A stretch of DNA of 64,000 nt from Methylolobus aquaticus. Its GTDB lineage: Bacteria; Pseudomonadota; Gammaproteobacteria; Methylococcales; Methylococcaceae. The stretch is taken from assembly GCA_004168015.1 (NCBI GenBank), contig SEYW01000010.1, forward strand, positions 62,001-126,000, in the 5' to 3' direction. Shown piece after piece: positions 63,918-64,000 of the stretch. The position numbers and the translations under genes were made by a program. The notes below the pieces were generated by a model, which did not search any database, was not told the DNA's origin, and worked only from the letters and a program-made list of their open reading frames with translations. Within the stretch, counting starts at the first letter, position 1. Every line of letters starts with the position of its first letter.

Positions 63918-64000
63918 TCACGGTCCGATCCGAAACAGCACGCCGTCGTTATCGATCAGCGTCTTGATCAGGTCCGGGAGCTTCGGGAACTGCTGATAGG
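63918..64000 (-). CDS. C-terminal fragment of an unidentified protein
   Basis: The minus strand reads YQQFPKLPDLIKTLIDNDG followed by VLFRIGP and a TGA at 63918-63920. The 26 codons have normal GC-rich third positions for this genome, which supports coding, but the fragment is too short for a family. It lies directly upstream of the RTX gene in the same direction. Confidence 0.5.
   Translation of the reverse strand, partial: YQQFPKLPDLIKTLIDNDGVLFRIGP

Overview
The window reads as chromosomal DNA of a GC-rich gammaproteobacterium, most likely a type I (RuMP-pathway) methanotroph related to Methylococcus. The best evidence is a fused 3-hexulose-6-phosphate synthase/6-phospho-3-hexuloisomerase (49944-51113), the committed formaldehyde-fixing enzyme pair of the ribulose monophosphate cycle. 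A four-gene ABC system of the type found beside PQQ-dependent alcohol dehydrogenases (17003-20841) fits a methylotroph. No phage, insertion sequence, CRISPR array, tRNA or rRNA was found.

Left part (1-20.9 kb, all minus strand). Reading in the direction of transcription: the PQQ-associated ABC system (binding protein, beta-propeller, ATPase, permease) runs by start/stop overlaps directly into rfbBACD (dTDP-L-rhamnose). Next are dnaE, an intrinsic terminator (9567-9589), rpsP-rimM-trmD-rplS, ogt, xerD, and then lpxA-gnnA-gnnB-lpxB. This last order is the signature of a lipid A built on 2,3-diamino-2,3-dideoxyglucose. It is followed by a greB-like gene, a YgjP-type metallopeptidase, a membrane-anchored thioredoxin-like protein and the first codons of a quinone oxidoreductase.

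Middle part (21.5-44.8 kb). On the plus strand are a TolC-family protein, a small membrane protein, an FtsH-type protease and an EcsC protein. They converge on an orphan Anbu peptidase and a complete MCE/Mla-Pqi-type lipid transporter on the minus strand. The most distinctive locus follows at 32439-44827. It encodes a 2559-residue highly reducing type I polyketide synthase without thioesterase, an alpha-oxoamine synthase and a formyltransferase, joined by GTGA overlaps. These converge on KpsS-like and KpsC-like Kdo transferases. The set resembles the rkpA/rkpG and wcbR/wcbT genes of capsule loci, and I infer that it makes an amino-lipid connected with a surface polysaccharide.

Right part (45-64 kb). 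Here are glycogen phosphorylase, a DUF937 protein, a NagD-like phosphatase, the RuMP fusion enzyme, several small envelope proteins, a family 2 glycosyltransferase, HdeD, a class 3 lipase, a cation/calcium exchanger, an ATP-grasp protein and a DUF4410 lipoprotein. A decayed patch at 58.8-59.5 kb holds two pseudogenes readable from the DNA: a response regulator with a stop at codon 25 and no 3' end, and a glycine-zipper protein with a frameshift and a stop. It is followed by a 1124-residue RTX-type secreted repeat protein and the last 26 codons of an unidentified gene at the right edge.
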